Part shown: piece by piece, positions 62,216 to 64,000 of the stretch | How positions within the stretch are numbered: the stretch's first letter is position 1 | How the letters are laid out: each line of letters opens with the position of its first letter | From: Thermogemmatispora carboxidivorans | GTDB lineage: Bacteria; Chloroflexota; Ktedonobacteria; Ktedonobacterales; Ktedonobacteraceae | NCBI RefSeq assembly: GCF_000702505.1 | Contig: NZ_JNIM01000001.1 | Span: 4,526,001-4,590,000 of the forward strand | Length of the DNA stretch: 64,000 nt | Direction of reading: 5' to 3' | Notes under the pieces: model-generated | What the model was told of the DNA's origin: nothing | The model's database searches: none | What the model saw: the letters and a program-made list of their open reading frames with translations, nothing else | Translations under genes and position numbers: made by a program

Positions 62216-63223
62216 GCCCGCTTCGACCACGCCCGCCTCCTGGGCACCTCCTTCCGGCAGGCCAATCTGCAGCAAGCCTCCTTTTTCCAGGCTGATCTCA
62301 CCGGCGCTGATCTCACCGGCGCCCGCCTCTGGGGCGCCTCCTTCTTCGGTGCGATTGGCCTGGAGTCCGTCCGCGCCGACTGGATCGATCTGAGCCTACC
62401 CAGCGAGTCTACCTCCTCTGACAGCGCCGCCCCTAACTGGCTGGACTGGTTCATTCTTAGCGACAGCGAACCTGAGCTGAGCTTCCTGTTTGACAAAATC
62501 ATGGACAGTCGCATGGAATTCGGTAGTGATCGCCTCACTGGCGAAAGCGTCCACCGCTGGCTCCAGTGGGTGGCCTCCCACCAGACCACCTTCTCTTGGC
62601 AGGAGCGCCTCCAGAAGCACGAGCAATGGATCGCTGAGTCCGAATGGTACCCCCAGCTGCGCCTCGTCGATGGCGGCCTGGACTTGCATGGCCTCGATCT
62701 CTCCCATCGCCGTCTGAGCAGGGTATTCCTGCCCGCCTCCAACTTCAACCACGCCCTTCTCCGCCAGACCCAGCTCGACGTCTCTTATCTCGCCTCCTGC
62801 TCCTTCTTGCACGCCTCCCTCGACCTAGCCAACCTCTCCTGGTCCCTCTGCTGGAAAAGCCGCTTCCGACAGGCCACCCTCCGCCGCCTCGACGCCTCCC
62901 ACTCTTCTTTCTGGTTGGCTGATCTCTCCGGCGCCGATCTGACTGCCTCTCAGCTCTCCCAGGCCGATTTCTCCTACGCCACCCTGACTCAGGCTCGCCT
63001 GTGCGACTGCCAGCTAGAGCACGCCTGCTTCACTCACGCCGACCTCTCCGGCGCTGATCTCACCGGCGCCCGCCTCTGGCACACCTCCTTCGCTGGCTCC
63101 TCCGGCCTGGAGTCCGTCCGCGCCGACTGGCTCCTGATCGGCCCACCCGAGCAGCTCGAACGCCTTACCGGTGAGACCGCCCGCCGCTGGCTCTTGGAGG
63201 CCGCCACAGCACCTCCCTCCTGA
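61829..63223 (+). CDS. pentapeptide-repeat protein B
   Basis: 464 residues; paralogue of protein A, starting 60 bp after it. The first 129 residues are identical, the rest related: a second beta-helix region (about 285-435) after a linker with SDSEPELSFLFDKIMDSRMEF, and the same closing motif GLESVRADWLLIGPPEQ / RRWLLEA. Identical start with diverged remainder points to recent duplication or gene conversion. Probably co-transcribed with A; function unknown. Confidence 0.88.
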   Translation: MTRTLPDAVSRHLQDHERWLASSRTQGQRWQATGLDLSQLDLSGRPLQEAFLRSCSFAGSLLAHTNLSGAVLSSSHFLQAQAPDASLAQALCWQTLWRGAMLHRLQAERADFSEADFSEADLSEASLRLARFDHARLLGTSFRQANLQQASFFQADLTGADLTGARLWGASFFGAIGLESVRADWIDLSLPSESTSSDSAAPNWLDWFILSDSEPELSFLFDKIMDSRMEFGSDRLTGESVHRWLQWVASHQTTFSWQERLQKHEQWIAESEWYPQLRLVDGGLDLHGLDLSHRRLSRVFLPASNFNHALLRQTQLDVSYLASCSFLHASLDLANLSWSLCWKSRFRQATLRRLDASHSSFWLADLSGADLTASQLSQADFSYATLTQARLCDCQLEHACFTHADLSGADLTGARLWHTSFAGSSGLESVRADWLLIGPPEQLERLTGETARRWLLEAATAPPS

Positions 63224-63561
63224 TGTCTCATGCACGCGGGGGAGCCTCTTGCCAAGAACAGGCTCTCCCGCCGAGCTGGTCACTCCTTCTGGAGAAGGCC
63301 ACAGGTGCCCCAACAGGATCACCCATTTAGCCTGAATAAAGATCTTGTGACAGCAGCGCCCTGAAGGCAGACAGCGCGAGAGGCCCCCGACCGCACAACG
63401 TAATGCGGCAGACCTTCACTGCTGGTAATACTAACCTGGGACTGGCATGCCCAAAAAAGAAACAGGCAGGTGGATCAGGACTTCTACCGTGTGACCCACC
63501 AGCCTGCCTCCCCGCCATATCAGCGGCGCGGTGGCCTGGTACCCTTGCACTGGTTCCGACG
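63224..63561. other. convergent intergenic region before nuoN
   Basis: About 340 bp. A bulged inverted repeat GGGGAGCCT / AGGCTCTCCC (about 63239-63270) may end the pentapeptide transcript, and the nuoN terminator lies at 63453-63509. No gene seen. Confidence 0.45.
63453..63509 (-). terminator. terminator of the nuoN transcript
   Basis: On the minus strand a GGCAGGC...GCCTGCC type stem (one bulge) between 63509 and 63465 is followed by TTTCTTTTTT (63463-63453). Confidence 0.6.
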
Positions 63562-64000
63562 CTAGAGCATCGCCGCCGCCTTCAGCGCCAGATCGACTAA
63601 CCAGAACGGCAACACCGTACCCAGCGCCAGCGCCCCCAGTGCCGCCAGACCCAGACCGAGCCAGGTCGTCCAGGCGAACGAGTGACCAGGCAGCCCTTCC
63701 TCTTCGGCAAGTTGCTCGCCCGTGGCAGGAGCGGGCGCCCGTCTGGTCGCCGTCTGAGGAGCAGCCTTCACCGCGACCGCCGCGCCAGCCACACCGCTAC
63801 CCGCACCTCCACTGCGCGTCGATGCAGCCCGCCCCAAAGGCCCAGAAACTCGCGGGGCCACACTCGCTCCAGCTCCCGCTGTGCCCGCACTCGCCACCGC
63901 CAGGGCCGGAGTCACCTCCAGCGACTCCGCCTGCGCCTCACGCGCCGGCTCCATGAACATCGCCGCAATCAGGCGCAGGTAATAATACATACCCAGCACG
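63562..64000 (-). CDS. nuoN: NADH-quinone oxidoreductase subunit N, C-terminal part
   Basis: About 145 C-terminal residues; the start lies beyond the right edge. The first visible segment VLGMYYYLRLIAAMFMEPA matches the late helix of NuoN (YYYLR signature). The final helix is TWLGLGLAALGALALGTVLPFWLVDLAL. Between the two lies an unusually long Ala/Gly/Ser/Pro-rich loop of about 75 residues, where NuoN normally has a short one. Membrane arm, proton-pumping subunit of complex I. Confidence 0.78.
   Translation of the reverse strand, partial: VLGMYYYLRLIAAMFMEPAREAQAESLEVTPALAVASAGTAGAGASVAPRVSGPLGRAASTRSGGAGSGVAGAAVAVKAAPQTATRRAPAPATGEQLAEEEGLPGHSFAWTTWLGLGLAALGALALGTVLPFWLVDLALKAAAML

Noticed and set aside
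60380..62275. 631-residue antisense frame across the pentapeptide genes
   Set aside because: Its Gly/Glu/Val repeats are the reverse reading of the pentapeptide codons, and it crosses two genes and their spacer.

Overview
The window looks like a chromosomal segment of a high-GC, Gram-positive-like member of the Chloroflexota, most probably class Ktedonobacteria (a Thermogemmatispora-like organism). This is inferred from gene content, not from a marker gene: several Ser/Thr kinases share an 'APxGTLRQRHPxG' segment and carry TPR or WD40 sensor arrays, there is a CIRCE-controlled groES, an orphan type IIG restriction enzyme, WXG100-like small proteins, and housekeeping genes in small scattered operons with long repeat-bearing leaders. 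No rRNA, tRNA, insertion sequence, integrase or CRISPR array was recognised.

Layout. 1-9 kb: end of an MFS transporter (-), prs, an unknown gene, a pyrG/CBS-MgtE_N pair (-), an MBL-fold hydrolase (-) with an elaborate leader, a YdjM-like protein with a C-terminal zinc ribbon, and secG. 9.5-25 kb: a signalling island with a non-RD kinase, an MFS transporter, a kinase with 11 TPRs, a TPR protein with recently duplicated units, a decayed ORF, a predicted pseudokinase with 22 TPRs, an HxlR regulator, a HIT hydrolase and a kinase with a seven-bladed WD40 propeller (-). 25-34.4 kb is accessory: a type IIG restriction-modification enzyme, a small HTH protein with candidate iterons, an unknown gene, and a three-gene operon (WXG100-like small protein, large helical protein, beta-propeller lipoprotein) bracketed by two copies of a ~195-bp element.

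34.4-49 kb is metabolic: hemE-hemH (-), a methyltransferase and an M19 dipeptidase (-), a metal ABC transporter with two paralogous permeases, a SUI1/YciH protein, a translin-family protein, menA, and several lineage-type small proteins. 49.7-60.2 kb is mainly proteostasis and DNA repair: hsp20-lon, radC (-), a PcrA/UvrD helicase (-), a MarR-ABC exporter operon with an operator on its promoter, and CIRCE-groES without groEL. 60.4-63.2 kb carries two tandem pentapeptide-repeat genes sharing an identical ~404-bp 5' part. The window ends in the 3' part of nuoN (-).

Cross-cutting signals: a recurring extended -10 promoter (TG-N-TAYAMT), tetra- and pentanucleotide repeats in the leaders of otherwise ordinary genes, and repeat-protein genes (TPR, WD40, pentapeptide) with nucleotide-level internal duplication. 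The best candidates for something undescribed are the bracketed WXG100-like/lipoprotein operon at 30.8-34.2 kb and the TPR kinase/pseudokinase cluster at 12.9-21.1 kb.
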